Below, in pieces: positions 39,701-46,693 of a DNA stretch of 64,000 bases. Under the pieces are notes generated by a model. The model worked only from the letters and a program-made list of their open reading frames with translations, was not told the DNA's origin and did not search any database. Source of the stretch: Zunongwangia profunda SM-A87 (lineage in GTDB: Bacteria > Bacteroidota > Bacteroidia > Flavobacteriales > Flavobacteriaceae). Both the position numbers and the translations under genes were made by a program. Location of the stretch: the NCBI RefSeq assembly GCF_000023465.1, contig NC_014041.1, positions 5,013,501 through 5,077,500 of the forward strand. Reading direction: 5' to 3'. Position 1 is the stretch's first letter, and each line of letters starts with the position of its first letter.

Positions 39701-39995
39701 CAAGTTCAATGGTTTTAGATTCAAATCCCATATACGAAATCACCAGGGATTTAATATTAGGATCGACCCTTAGTTCAAAATTTCCATCAAAATCGGTGGT
39801 TGTCCCCAGCATAGCTCCCTGCAGGATACCTTTCTCGTCGGTTTGATTTCCAACCATTGAAGAGGATACGTAAACAGAAGCCCCGGCAATGGGCATTTCT
39901 GGTTTTCCTCCAACCACCGTACCGGTTACCAGAACCTGATCCTGGGCAATAAGTGCCAGTGGCATAAATATTAAAAAGTAGATTAATCTTTTCAT
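36702..39995 (-). CDS. SusC/RagA family TonB-linked outer-membrane protein (protease locus)
   Basis: A 1097-aa TonB-dependent transporter with signal peptide (to about 18) and a carboxypeptidase-like domain extended by an unusual insert (GASVYVSSSMVGNQTDEKG, then FDGNFELRV). The TonB region is LDEVIITGYQKIEKRK, the plug has PLWVLDGIPLQGDDIPED and VLKDASATSIYGARAANGVI, and the barrel ends in SAGFNLSL. The motif VIITGYQ in place of VVVVGYG places it in a different SusC subgroup from the two PUL transporters. It starts 3 nt after the metalloprotease stop, so the two are coupled and probably import protease products. Confidence 0.93.
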   Translation of the reverse strand: MKRLIYFLIFMPLALIAQDQVLVTGTVVGGKPEMPIAGASVYVSSSMVGNQTDEKGILQGAMLGTTTDFDGNFELRVDPNIKSLVISYMGFESKTIELGNNTKNLRITLKESSENLDEVIITGYQKIEKRKATSAYAKVDVAEIEQAGVATVDQMLTGQLPGVMVQPTTGAPGAASKISIRGIATLNGSSDPLWVLDGIPLQGDDIPEDFRDKDNIDNLQSSPIAGLNPGDIESITVLKDASATSIYGARAANGVIVITSKKGKRGAMRINTNANVFVTQRPDFSKLNLLNASQKVDLELYLASRPDLTYQQNRGAVARILNNYNQYDNFQNNGFDAISSTAQNAINELRNVNTNWGKELYQMAVNQQYTLSISGGSENNDYYFSAGLFDEQGTTIGTGQKRFNITLKDNFSITDKLKVGVALFGSQNRTSSYISGADAYTNPAYYARHANPYLRLTDAAGNYVYDPDLVERSDLNLNYNVLEERRNTAHEYKANSLKSIFNIDYDFNEDLKFSTQLGLQLDFNSTEKVSDKNSYYTRKYRQQSRYSVSGGYDYYMPEGGIIQNWNADVFQYNWKTTANYNTTFNKRHELDLMLGTEFRQNKHTEIHTKGFGFNSNTLTTIPITNELALKNSLFDTYKKTYNENVFASFYGTASYTLDRKYTVFGSLRYDGSNLFGVNPKYRYLPIWSFAGSWNLDKEDFMANIDAIDMLKLRASYGVQGNIDKSTSPFVVGQYNNVSILPGTNEEAIRATNAPNPNLRWEKTTSSNIGFDLSLFNNRVFLTGDYYSRKSTDLIGLRSIPLENGYNFISTNWATVSNKGYELSINTTNINTPNFRWTSGLNIAHNKSVVEDIEIPENNLKPSLKGYSVKAIFALKTAGLDSNGLPLFWKNGRKVTAVEFYNLEEGVDGSQLSRENHRNLYTYAGDGMPKFTGGFRNTFSYKQFDLRVLTNFNIKQTVRAEPTYNPTQAQPGSNYNTDILKAGTGKYPALIGANSPGFNTNLLYSWYNTYDAGNTYKDLDIWLKDISYIRISSIRLSYALPKKQLEKLRISGLNFNLEARNMFVIGTDYDGYFDPETYGSLYAQPIPKIISAGFNLSL

Positions 39996-39998
39996 TAT

Positions 39999-42563
39999 CT
40001 AATTATTGAGATTGTATTCTATACGAGATATTAGATCTCTATAGTGTGCTTTAGTTAATTCGTCTCCTTTGTTTTTCTTCTTCTTAAGAAGCTTTAGTAT
40101 TTTTTCCAGCGCATATCTTTTACTGGTACTGGCATCAGAAACCCTTGGGATATAAGAGAAATGAACATTTTTAAAATTCCTGTCGTCATCAGAAAGCGTA
40201 TGTTCTTTGGTTTTCTTCAACAGCTCATTTCGATCTACCGTAAGTACGTCTACATAATTTTTCTGGGTAATTCTATCGAACCTGTTCAGATGCTTATTCT
40301 TTTTTGTGTTTTTGAAAATGGCTTCAAAAAGTCGATCAAAAAGGTATTCTTCGGTAAACACTTCTTTTTCATTCTTTGCAAGAATTTCATTTTCCGTGAT
40401 TCGCATTAATCGGTCGGTTTTCAATAAAGCATAGATCATATTGGTCTGATAGATTCGCTGCATAGAAACCGGTGAGTAATAGCGTTCCCCATCGGGTGCA
40501 TCCCTAACGGCAAAGACCTTATCAATCATAGCTGGCGTAAATAACCATTCCTGCGGAAGTATTGCATTTTGGATCACATACTCCAGCGCTTGTTTTTGCA
40601 GGTTTGCAGGAACCGGTTGGTAGCTTTCCTTGCCATCTCCATATACGGTATTATTAAGATAAAGACCTCCAATATTCGCCATCACATGTTTATTATAAAG
40701 CTCCCATTGATCGATAACCGACTTATATAATTTTGAAGCTTTATAATAATCCTGCCCTTCTTCACTGGTCCATTCCAGGATATTGGGCATTATTCGTTTA
40801 AGGTTTTTTAATCCATATTCACTGGCTTTTACGGCATTATCCCCAAGATCTTCACTTTGCGACCTGGGATCCACAATATCCATCTGCTGCGCACCATAGA
40901 AATACAATGGATCGTTTTCATGTTTACGGATCCATTGATTGGTAAGTGGTAACTCCTTATGCGCTGTTTCCGCTCCCGTCCATCGATATCCCCAGTCGAT
41001 CGCATATTTGTCATAAACCCCAATTTTAGGCGTAATATCAACCACGCTATCCTCGGGCTGGGCTACATAATTAAATCGGGCATAATCCATGATCGAAGGA
41101 GCCGTCCCTCCCATTCTTGAGGTAAAACTTTTAGATCGTAACGAATCTACGGGGTAACTATAAGAAGCTCCCATATTGTGTTTAAGGCCAAAAGTATGTC
41201 CTACCTCATGAGAAGAAACAAAGCGTATGGCTTCTCCCATATGTTTTTCTGAAAATGTATTCGCCCTGGCATTTGCATCGATTACCCCGGTTTGCACGCG
41301 AATCCAGGAGTGCAGTCCTTTCATTAAGTTATGCCACCAAATAATATCCGACTCTAAAATTTCTCCACTTCTGGGATCAACTACAGAGGGTCCCATGGCG
41401 TTTTGTTGCTCTGAAGCGGCATAGGTAATCACAGAATACCGCACATCATCAATATCGAAGTCTTTATCCTCTGCTGAAGGGATTTTCACCTGTACGGCAT
41501 TTTTAAAGCCCGCCTCTTCAAAGGCCACATTCCAGTCTAATACCCCCTGTTTTATAAAAGGCACCCACTGTTTTGGTGTAGAAGGATCTATAAAATAAAC
41601 TATAGGTTCCTTTGGCTCTACAAGTACGCCCTGCTGATATTTATCGATATCTTCTTCTTTAGGTTCCAGCCTCCATCGGGTAATAAGCTTTCTGGATTCC
41701 ACTTCTTGTTGGGCATCGGTAAAATATTCCATCGGGGTTGAAAAGTACCCGATTCGTTGATCTCCAAATCTAGGCTTCATTACCTTTTTAGGCAGCAGCA
41801 CAATGTTTGTCGTTACTCCTATAGAAAGTGGTAAGGCAGCACTCCCACCTTCACTAACCGAAGTGGTAAGCAGGGATTTGGCAACGATATTTTCGGGAAA
41901 TGCCTTTATCTCTTCGATAAGGGATAAATTGGTTTTAATACTCCCTCCAAGGCCGATATTGGCCAAAACATCACTAAAGCTTTTTTCTTTTCCGCTAAAA
42001 ATTTTATTTACTTTAAAAACAGTCGACGTAGAATCGGTATTTTGGGTAGTGATATCGAATTCCTCGATAATCGACTCGCTAAAATTATCTTTTACCGATA
42101 AGGTAATGGCGGCATCTCCCGGAGATTGCACTCTGGGATTTATGGTTTTTGCCCATACTTTTTTACGTACAGTATCTTTATAGAATCGAACAAGTTTGGT
42201 CTCAAACGCCATCCCTTTATTTAGGCCATGCCCGTTTAAAGCATAGGGAACACTGGAGATCTTATTTACGATGAGTAAATCCTGAGACATTAAAGTGTCT
42301 GGTATTTCAAAATAATAATCATCTTCAATGGTATACACATTAAACAAGCCCTTTCTTACCTCCCCATCTTTTAAGAATTTTTCATAGCTCAGTTCGTCAC
42401 TGTCCACGCTTGTAGAATCCTCTGCACTCTCTTTATTTTCCTCTTTTTTCTTATTATCCTTTTTTTCTTCCTGGGCATTAGCCGTTATTCCGGTACTTAG
42501 AAAAGCTACCAGCATCATTAGGGCCCAGTGGTGAATAGTTAAATTCAATAAGAATTTTTTCAT
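39999..42563 (-). CDS. Secreted zinc-dependent metalloprotease (DUF5117/DUF5118 type)
   Basis: An 854-aa exported metalloprotease with a signal peptide (to about residue 30) and a charged KEENKESAEDS stretch. A DUF5118/DUF5117-like N-terminal half precedes the catalytic domain with the zinc motif His452-Glu453-xxx-His456-xx-Gly-xx-His462 (SSHEVGHTFGLKH). The extended HExxHxxGxxH form is that of metzincins, and a Met-containing turn is plausible in SIMDYARFNY. A C-terminal helical region of about 200 residues follows. It is the first gene of the operon with susC and susD and would supply peptides to them. Confidence 0.9.
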   Translation of the reverse strand: MKKFLLNLTIHHWALMMLVAFLSTGITANAQEEKKDNKKKEENKESAEDSTSVDSDELSYEKFLKDGEVRKGLFNVYTIEDDYYFEIPDTLMSQDLLIVNKISSVPYALNGHGLNKGMAFETKLVRFYKDTVRKKVWAKTINPRVQSPGDAAITLSVKDNFSESIIEEFDITTQNTDSTSTVFKVNKIFSGKEKSFSDVLANIGLGGSIKTNLSLIEEIKAFPENIVAKSLLTTSVSEGGSAALPLSIGVTTNIVLLPKKVMKPRFGDQRIGYFSTPMEYFTDAQQEVESRKLITRWRLEPKEEDIDKYQQGVLVEPKEPIVYFIDPSTPKQWVPFIKQGVLDWNVAFEEAGFKNAVQVKIPSAEDKDFDIDDVRYSVITYAASEQQNAMGPSVVDPRSGEILESDIIWWHNLMKGLHSWIRVQTGVIDANARANTFSEKHMGEAIRFVSSHEVGHTFGLKHNMGASYSYPVDSLRSKSFTSRMGGTAPSIMDYARFNYVAQPEDSVVDITPKIGVYDKYAIDWGYRWTGAETAHKELPLTNQWIRKHENDPLYFYGAQQMDIVDPRSQSEDLGDNAVKASEYGLKNLKRIMPNILEWTSEEGQDYYKASKLYKSVIDQWELYNKHVMANIGGLYLNNTVYGDGKESYQPVPANLQKQALEYVIQNAILPQEWLFTPAMIDKVFAVRDAPDGERYYSPVSMQRIYQTNMIYALLKTDRLMRITENEILAKNEKEVFTEEYLFDRLFEAIFKNTKKNKHLNRFDRITQKNYVDVLTVDRNELLKKTKEHTLSDDDRNFKNVHFSYIPRVSDASTSKRYALEKILKLLKKKKNKGDELTKAHYRDLISRIEYNLNN

Positions 42564-42658
42564 GAAATAGATTATTTAAAGTTTAAATATCTATTTGCTT
42601 AAGTGTTAATAAAAACCAAATGGAGTGAACTCTTTAAAAAAAGGAGTGAAGTTTAGTA
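42564..42658 (-). promoter_or_regulatory. Candidate LytTR operator upstream of the metalloprotease-susCD operon
   Basis: Two direct repeats, GGAGTGAAC at 42622-42630 and GGAGTGAAG at 42643-42651, start 21 nt apart, that is two helical turns. LytTR domains bind pairs of 9-bp direct repeats with just such spacing. The pair lies about 60 nt ahead of the metalloprotease start and next to the genes of a LytTR regulator and its kinase. The 95-nt gap also provides space for a promoter. Confidence 0.5.
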
Positions 42659-44260
42659 TTAGGATAACAGAGGTAGTATACAAATAAATTTATCTTCTAC
42701 TATTTTCGTTTTAAAGCTATCAACTTCGTAATAATTATAAATATTCTTTAAATAAGTTAAGCCTATTTTATGACCTTCAATATGTTCTTTCTTTTTGGGA
42801 GAATAATTATTGGTAACCGTAACATGGGTATTATTTATTTCTACTTCAATGTTTAAAGGATTGCTTTTTGTGATTTCATTATGCTTTATGGCATTTTCCA
42901 CCAGGGTTTCTAAGGACAGTACGGGAATTTTTTTATAAAAAATCAACTCATCATCACTTTGGTTTACAATCGTAATATTTAAACTGTTTTTAAATCGGAT
43001 TTTATGCAGAAAAATATATTGCTCCAGGAAGTCCAGTTCTTTTTTAAGGCTCGTTAGATTATCATCCCTGTTTTCCAGCAAATAGCGATATACATCTGCA
43101 AGTTGTAACACAAATTTTTGGGACAGATTGGGTTTGGATTCAATAAGATAGTGTAGCGAATTAAGCGTATTAAAAAGAAAATGGGGATTCATTTTCTTTT
43201 TAAGTTGATTTAGCTGCAGTACGGCATTTTCTCTTTGGTAATTTTCGTTGGCTATAGCCAGTTGTTCCTTTTCTTTCTGTACGCTTAAATTCTCGTTATA
43301 TTCTTTTTTCAGCTGAAATCTTGCGATAAGCAGCAATGACATAAATGTGATAAAGGCCAGTAAACTAATCCAGGAAAAATAGCGCTGAACTTCTACAGTG
43401 GTATCCTGGAGATCAAACTTCACGAAATTAGCCACCACGATAAGGTCCTGATCTCCTATCATCACCTTGTCAAAATAGCGCACAATGTCCAATCCCAGAT
43501 ATTGCGAAATTCCGTTGTTTTTCAGCACCTCGTTATCAGATTGGTTTAGGATATCTGAAATAGCAAAGAAATCAAAATACGAGGGTATTTTTTTTCCAAT
43601 ATTGTCAACTTCGGGATGTAGCAGGCATATGCCATTTTTGTTGAAAACGGTGGTATAGGAATTTCGTTCCTTATATTTTTCTGAGTAGTATTTCCAAAAC
43701 GCTTTTAAATCAACGTCATACCCCACAATCACAGTAGTGTCTTTATTTTTTTTAAAAACATAAGCCTTCCGGTTAAGTACTTTATCTTTAGAAATGATTA
43801 TCGTATCCAAAGTTCCCTTTGCAGCGTCCAGCAGCATTTTTTTATTTGGAATGGAAGGCTCACTAAATTCGGCTTTCGGTCTTAAATGTTCCGTTTCCTG
43901 AACACCGCCAGGCGTGATGGTATATACATAACTACCGGAATTTACCGCGTTCGATAAAGCTAAATCACTTACAAAATTCAGTTTGTTGATTAAGGTGCTT
44001 AGGGGAACATCTGAAGCGTCTTCAATACTATTTTTAGCATAGTTTAAAAAACTGTTCAATTCTAGAAATTCAGAAGCTATAGTATTCTTTTTAGAATAAA
44101 GGTCTGTCTCTCTTACATCTTCCATCAGGCCTGAAGACACAGAGGTTATTTTTGGGGTAATTAAAGAGCTTCCTATAAAAAAGCCAATAATGATCAGAAG
44201 ACTTAAATAGAAATATTTCTGATGTTTTCTAAACCGTCTTAAATAGTTAATAAGTTCCAT
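42659..44260 (-). CDS. LytS-like sensor histidine kinase with extracytoplasmic sensor domain
   Basis: A 533-aa membrane kinase. Membrane segments at about 18-36 and 312-332 flank a periplasmic sensor of about 270 residues resembling a double Cache/PDC domain (SYVYTITPGGV, YTTVFNKNGICLLHPEVD). A coiled coil follows, then the His_kinase domain with the phosphorylated His360 in NPHFLFNTLNSL and a C-terminal ATPase domain (LETLVENAIKHNE). It is encoded 1 nt downstream of its LytTR regulator. Cache domains usually bind small ligands such as amino acids, which fits control of a protease and peptide-uptake operon. Confidence 0.9.
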   Translation of the reverse strand: MELINYLRRFRKHQKYFYLSLLIIIGFFIGSSLITPKITSVSSGLMEDVRETDLYSKKNTIASEFLELNSFLNYAKNSIEDASDVPLSTLINKLNFVSDLALSNAVNSGSYVYTITPGGVQETEHLRPKAEFSEPSIPNKKMLLDAAKGTLDTIIISKDKVLNRKAYVFKKNKDTTVIVGYDVDLKAFWKYYSEKYKERNSYTTVFNKNGICLLHPEVDNIGKKIPSYFDFFAISDILNQSDNEVLKNNGISQYLGLDIVRYFDKVMIGDQDLIVVANFVKFDLQDTTVEVQRYFSWISLLAFITFMSLLLIARFQLKKEYNENLSVQKEKEQLAIANENYQRENAVLQLNQLKKKMNPHFLFNTLNSLHYLIESKPNLSQKFVLQLADVYRYLLENRDDNLTSLKKELDFLEQYIFLHKIRFKNSLNITIVNQSDDELIFYKKIPVLSLETLVENAIKHNEITKSNPLNIEVEINNTHVTVTNNYSPKKKEHIEGHKIGLTYLKNIYNYYEVDSFKTKIVEDKFICILPLLS

Positions 44261-44261
44261 T

Positions 44262-45038
44262 TTAATGATTTAACCACTCTTTAAAAGCGTTGATCGTCAT
44301 TGAACTTATTAATATGGGGCCGCCACTGCCGGGAGACGGACTTAATTCTATTTTTAGGCGATTTTGGCTATATTTTACAATAGATTTTATGGCATTATGA
44401 CTAATAATAAATTTCCTGTTGATTTTAAAAAACTCTTTTGGAGCCAGTTTATCTTCTAAATTTAGAATCGTACTATCATACAGATACACCTGGTTATCCC
44501 TGGTAAACAGGAATAAAGATTTATTCTCTGCCATAAAATAGGCGATTTCTTCACTTTTAATCGATATTAATTCTTCTCCCTGAGAGACCAGGAAACGATT
44601 TTGAATTTGTGGTGTTTGCAGATCCGGTAATGTTGTTTTAAGCCGTTCCAGTAAATTCTCTACATGATCAGATTCCTTTTTACTACCCACAAAGTTGATG
44701 TATTTTTCCAGGGCTTTGTCGAGTTTCTGCTTATTATAAGGCTTAAGTAGGTAATCAATGGCAAAAAACTGAAACGACTGTACCGCAAAATGATCAAAAG
44801 CGGTGGTGAAAATGATGGGAATTTGAATGTTTAAGGCATTAAAAATTTCAAAGCTTTCCCCATCTCCCAGGCTTATATCGCTAAAAATGAGATCACAGGA
44901 ATTATTTGTAAACCATTCCTTTGCCTGTTTAATATTCTCTAACCTGGCCACTATTGTAATCTCGTATTTCGATTTTAACAATAAGCTTTCTAAGGATTCT
45001 GCCGCTAAATCTTCATCTTCAATAATTACGACTTTCAT
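44262..45038 (-). CDS. LytTR family response regulator
   Basis: A 258-aa cytoplasmic transcription factor. The receiver domain (1-120) has the acidic pair in IIEDED and the phosphorylated Asp54 in IFSDISLG. The C-terminal LytTR DNA-binding domain (about 155-255) has EELISIKSEEIAYF and FFKINRKFIIS. It forms a two-gene unit with the kinase downstream, and the candidate operator at 42622-42651 suggests control of the metalloprotease-susCD operon. Its promoter must lie in the AT-rich region above 45038. Confidence 0.92.
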   Translation of the reverse strand: MKVVIIEDEDLAAESLESLLLKSKYEITIVARLENIKQAKEWFTNNSCDLIFSDISLGDGESFEIFNALNIQIPIIFTTAFDHFAVQSFQFFAIDYLLKPYNKQKLDKALEKYINFVGSKKESDHVENLLERLKTTLPDLQTPQIQNRFLVSQGEELISIKSEEIAYFMAENKSLFLFTRDNQVYLYDSTILNLEDKLAPKEFFKINRKFIISHNAIKSIVKYSQNRLKIELSPSPGSGGPILISSMTINAFKEWLNH

Positions 45039-45300
45039 TGTAGGGATAACAGTCTTAAATGTTGATTTTTAGTACTCTATTTTAAAAAAACTAGGCAATA
45101 TTACTAAAAACCAAGAAGGATAAATTCATTTTGATTGCTAATCTTTAGAGTTTTAAGAATATATCTTATTTTACTCGTTTACTTTTCATTTATCTCAATT
45201 TTAAGGATTTAAAAAACTATTTATTTAAATATGTTTAAAAAAACTGATATCCTTTAAAGTACCCCAAGCTCTCTTTTTATCCTGCAAGTTCAGGATACTA
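45039..45300. other. AT-rich intergenic region before the guide-RNA units
   Basis: No gene is visible. The region should carry the promoter of the LytTR gene (minus strand). A hairpin ATCCTG-CAAGTT-CAGGAT lies at 45279-45296, just beyond the second guide. It lacks a T-run on the minus strand, but could define the 3' end of the distal guide RNA. Confidence 0.4.
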
Positions 45301-45411
45301 TTGTAGCTTAAGGCCAACTATTGTACAGGCTACATGCATTTAGTGAGTGTTATTAAGAAACCTCAGCTTGCGGGTGTATAAGCATCCTCTTTATGGAGTT
45401 CAAACCACTAT
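45301..45411 (-). ncRNA. Second guide RNA unit (scaffold plus guide) for the dCas12f-like protein
   Basis: A diverged copy of the first unit. Scaffold 45411-45321 opens with ATAGTGG (matching the last codons of the dCas12f gene, although no gene ends here). It contains GAACT (45397-45401) pairing with GGTTT (45358-45362) through two G-U wobbles, and the shared 16-nt block ACACTCACTAAATGCA, and ends with TACAA. The adjoining 20 nt, TAGTTGGCCTTAAGCTACAA (45320-45301), differ from the first unit and are the likely guide. The first 54 nt are about 85% identical to the other copy. Changes such as CCC/GGG to TCC/GGA keep base pairing, which is evidence for a functional RNA. Confidence 0.65.
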
Positions 45412-45485
45412 TATGGCGATGCTGACTTTAGGAGGATTATCTATTATGCATAGGTCAATTCATCATAATTACAATTCATTTCAGT

Positions 45486-45602
45486 AATTAAGCCTAGCAC
45501 TAATTGTTGTATATGCGATTTGCATTTAGTGAGTGTCATTAAAAATCTAAACCTCACCTTACGGGTGTACAAGCACCCTCTTAATGGGGTTTAATCCACT
45601 AT
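45486..45602 (-). ncRNA. First guide RNA unit (scaffold plus guide) for the dCas12f-like protein
   Basis: This structured RNA is read in the same direction as the dCas12f gene and overlaps its last codons and stop, as TnpB omega-RNAs do. Scaffold 45602-45506: TAAACC (45593-45588) pairs with GGTTTA (45553-45548) and encloses small hairpins (CCC-ATTAAGA-GGG or the alternative GGGTG-CTTGTA-CACCC). Then come the conserved block ACACTCACTAAATGCA, a hairpin ATGC-AAATC-GCAT, and TACAAC at the 3' end. A loop TTGTA is complementary to the terminal TACAA, a possible pseudoknot of the kind seen in Cas12f/TnpB RNAs. The following 20 nt, AATTAGTGCTAGGCTTAATT, are the likely guide. Exact RNA ends are inferred. 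Confidence 0.7.
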
Positions 45603-46691
45603 AAGTTCAATTCCGGCCTTTTCGGCCTTGTATTTTATTTTAGTCATCAGCTCATAATAATTCCAATTCCTTAAAACAAATCCGTTTTCATTTTTGGCGA
45701 TTTCTATTTTATCTTCCTGGTTTAGCAAAATAAGCGTTCCGGCTTGATGTTTAATACAAAAATCAATAAGCTTTCGACTGTATACATGCAAGCGGTTACT
45801 TATATAGCCTTTTTCATGGTTATGGAATTTTTTCACTGCTTTTGTTTTACGTTTACGCCCTTTTCCCGGTCGGCAATAGGTAGCCCCGGTTTGCGTTCTT
45901 CTTCGAGCAGCCTGTATGGCTAACCTCCTGTATAAAAACTCTTCACGATTGCCAATACTCATTTTTTCCTTACCCGATTTTACCATAATAGGATATTCAA
46001 GCGATAAAGAAGCTTCTGCAATGACTTCCGGTTTTAGGCTATGCTTTTCTTTTTCAATTTCAAAGGTAGCCAGCATAAAGATCTTATTGTCTTTTAATTT
46101 GATGTGGGAAGTACACAGTTTGGTTTGCCCTGCTACTAACTTTTCCAACAACTTTTTCTTATCGGTATGATCCCTTCCTAAATACGTCTTTAGCGGGATC
46201 GAGAATAGTCGAAAACGAAAGGTACTTTTTTCCTTATCATAGGACAATCCATGAACTCCATCCCTATGAAAAGGAAAGGCCATATTTCTTTTGAAATTCA
46301 TCACCGAGCGTTCTCCTCTCCAGTATTCCTCACGATAATAATTAAATGTCGTTATGATTTTCTTGTTCAGTGCATTTAAAATGAGGGTGGGTATTTCTCC
46401 TTTAAACCGATTGGATAATACCCGGTAAATGGAATTCATCCGGGAACGATTTAGGAGGCCTGCTTCATCTTTCTTTTCATCGACCAGTTTATATCTTATC
46501 CCTTCTGATAGATAAAAGAATTCCTTGATCATTTCCTGAATATACAGATGGGTTATAATAAGATTAGCCGCCCTATAGCTTCGATTTTGCCAGCGGTATA
46601 GCGTAACAAGCGCCTCCTTTCTTTCTTCTTTGGTAGGAGCATCCACCTTCAATTGAATGGTTCGGGTGAGCTGAATGGTTTCTTTTCCCAT
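45591..46691 (-). CDS. Nuclease-dead TnpB/Cas12f-like RNA-guided protein
   Basis: A 366-aa member of the TnpB/Cas12f group with an inactive RuvC domain. The N-terminal wedge/REC part (about 1-215) is rich in basic residues. At RuvC-I the usual V-D-L-G-I-A-Y-P is A-S-L-S-L-E-Y-P (227-234), so the catalytic Asp is Ser228. At RuvC-II the usual E-D-L is L-N-Q (Leu323). The chain aligns further (NWNYYELMTKIKYKAEKAGI) and stops at IELIVD, just before the zinc finger and RuvC-III Asp. Loss of all three acids with retention of the RNA/DNA-binding body is typical of exapted regulators (TldR, dCas12f). It lies 2 nt after a sigma-factor gene and ends in a guide RNA. Confidence 0.85.
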   Translation of the reverse strand: MGKETIQLTRTIQLKVDAPTKEERKEALVTLYRWQNRSYRAANLIITHLYIQEMIKEFFYLSEGIRYKLVDEKKDEAGLLNRSRMNSIYRVLSNRFKGEIPTLILNALNKKIITTFNYYREEYWRGERSVMNFKRNMAFPFHRDGVHGLSYDKEKSTFRFRLFSIPLKTYLGRDHTDKKKLLEKLVAGQTKLCTSHIKLKDNKIFMLATFEIEKEKHSLKPEVIAEASLSLEYPIMVKSGKEKMSIGNREEFLYRRLAIQAARRRTQTGATYCRPGKGRKRKTKAVKKFHNHEKGYISNRLHVYSRKLIDFCIKHQAGTLILLNQEDKIEIAKNENGFVLRNWNYYELMTKIKYKAEKAGIELIVD

Positions 46692-46693
46692 GC

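Noticed and set aside
45083..45107. Partial match of guide AATTAGTGCTAGGCTTAATT (plus following bases) to the region upstream of the LytTR gene
   Set aside because: 12 of 16 positions match around CTAGGC and ATTACT, but the 5' seed does not match, and several matches of this quality are expected by chance in 64 kb.
45279..45296. Intrinsic terminator for the distal guide RNA
   Set aside because: The hairpin is followed by A residues, not T residues, on the guide-RNA strand, so it is recorded only as a hairpin.
45301..45602. Conventional CRISPR array
   Set aside because: Only two diverged long repeats of about 90 nt with about 85 nt between scaffolds, no cas1/cas2. The layout fits TnpB/Cas12f-type guide RNAs rather than an array.
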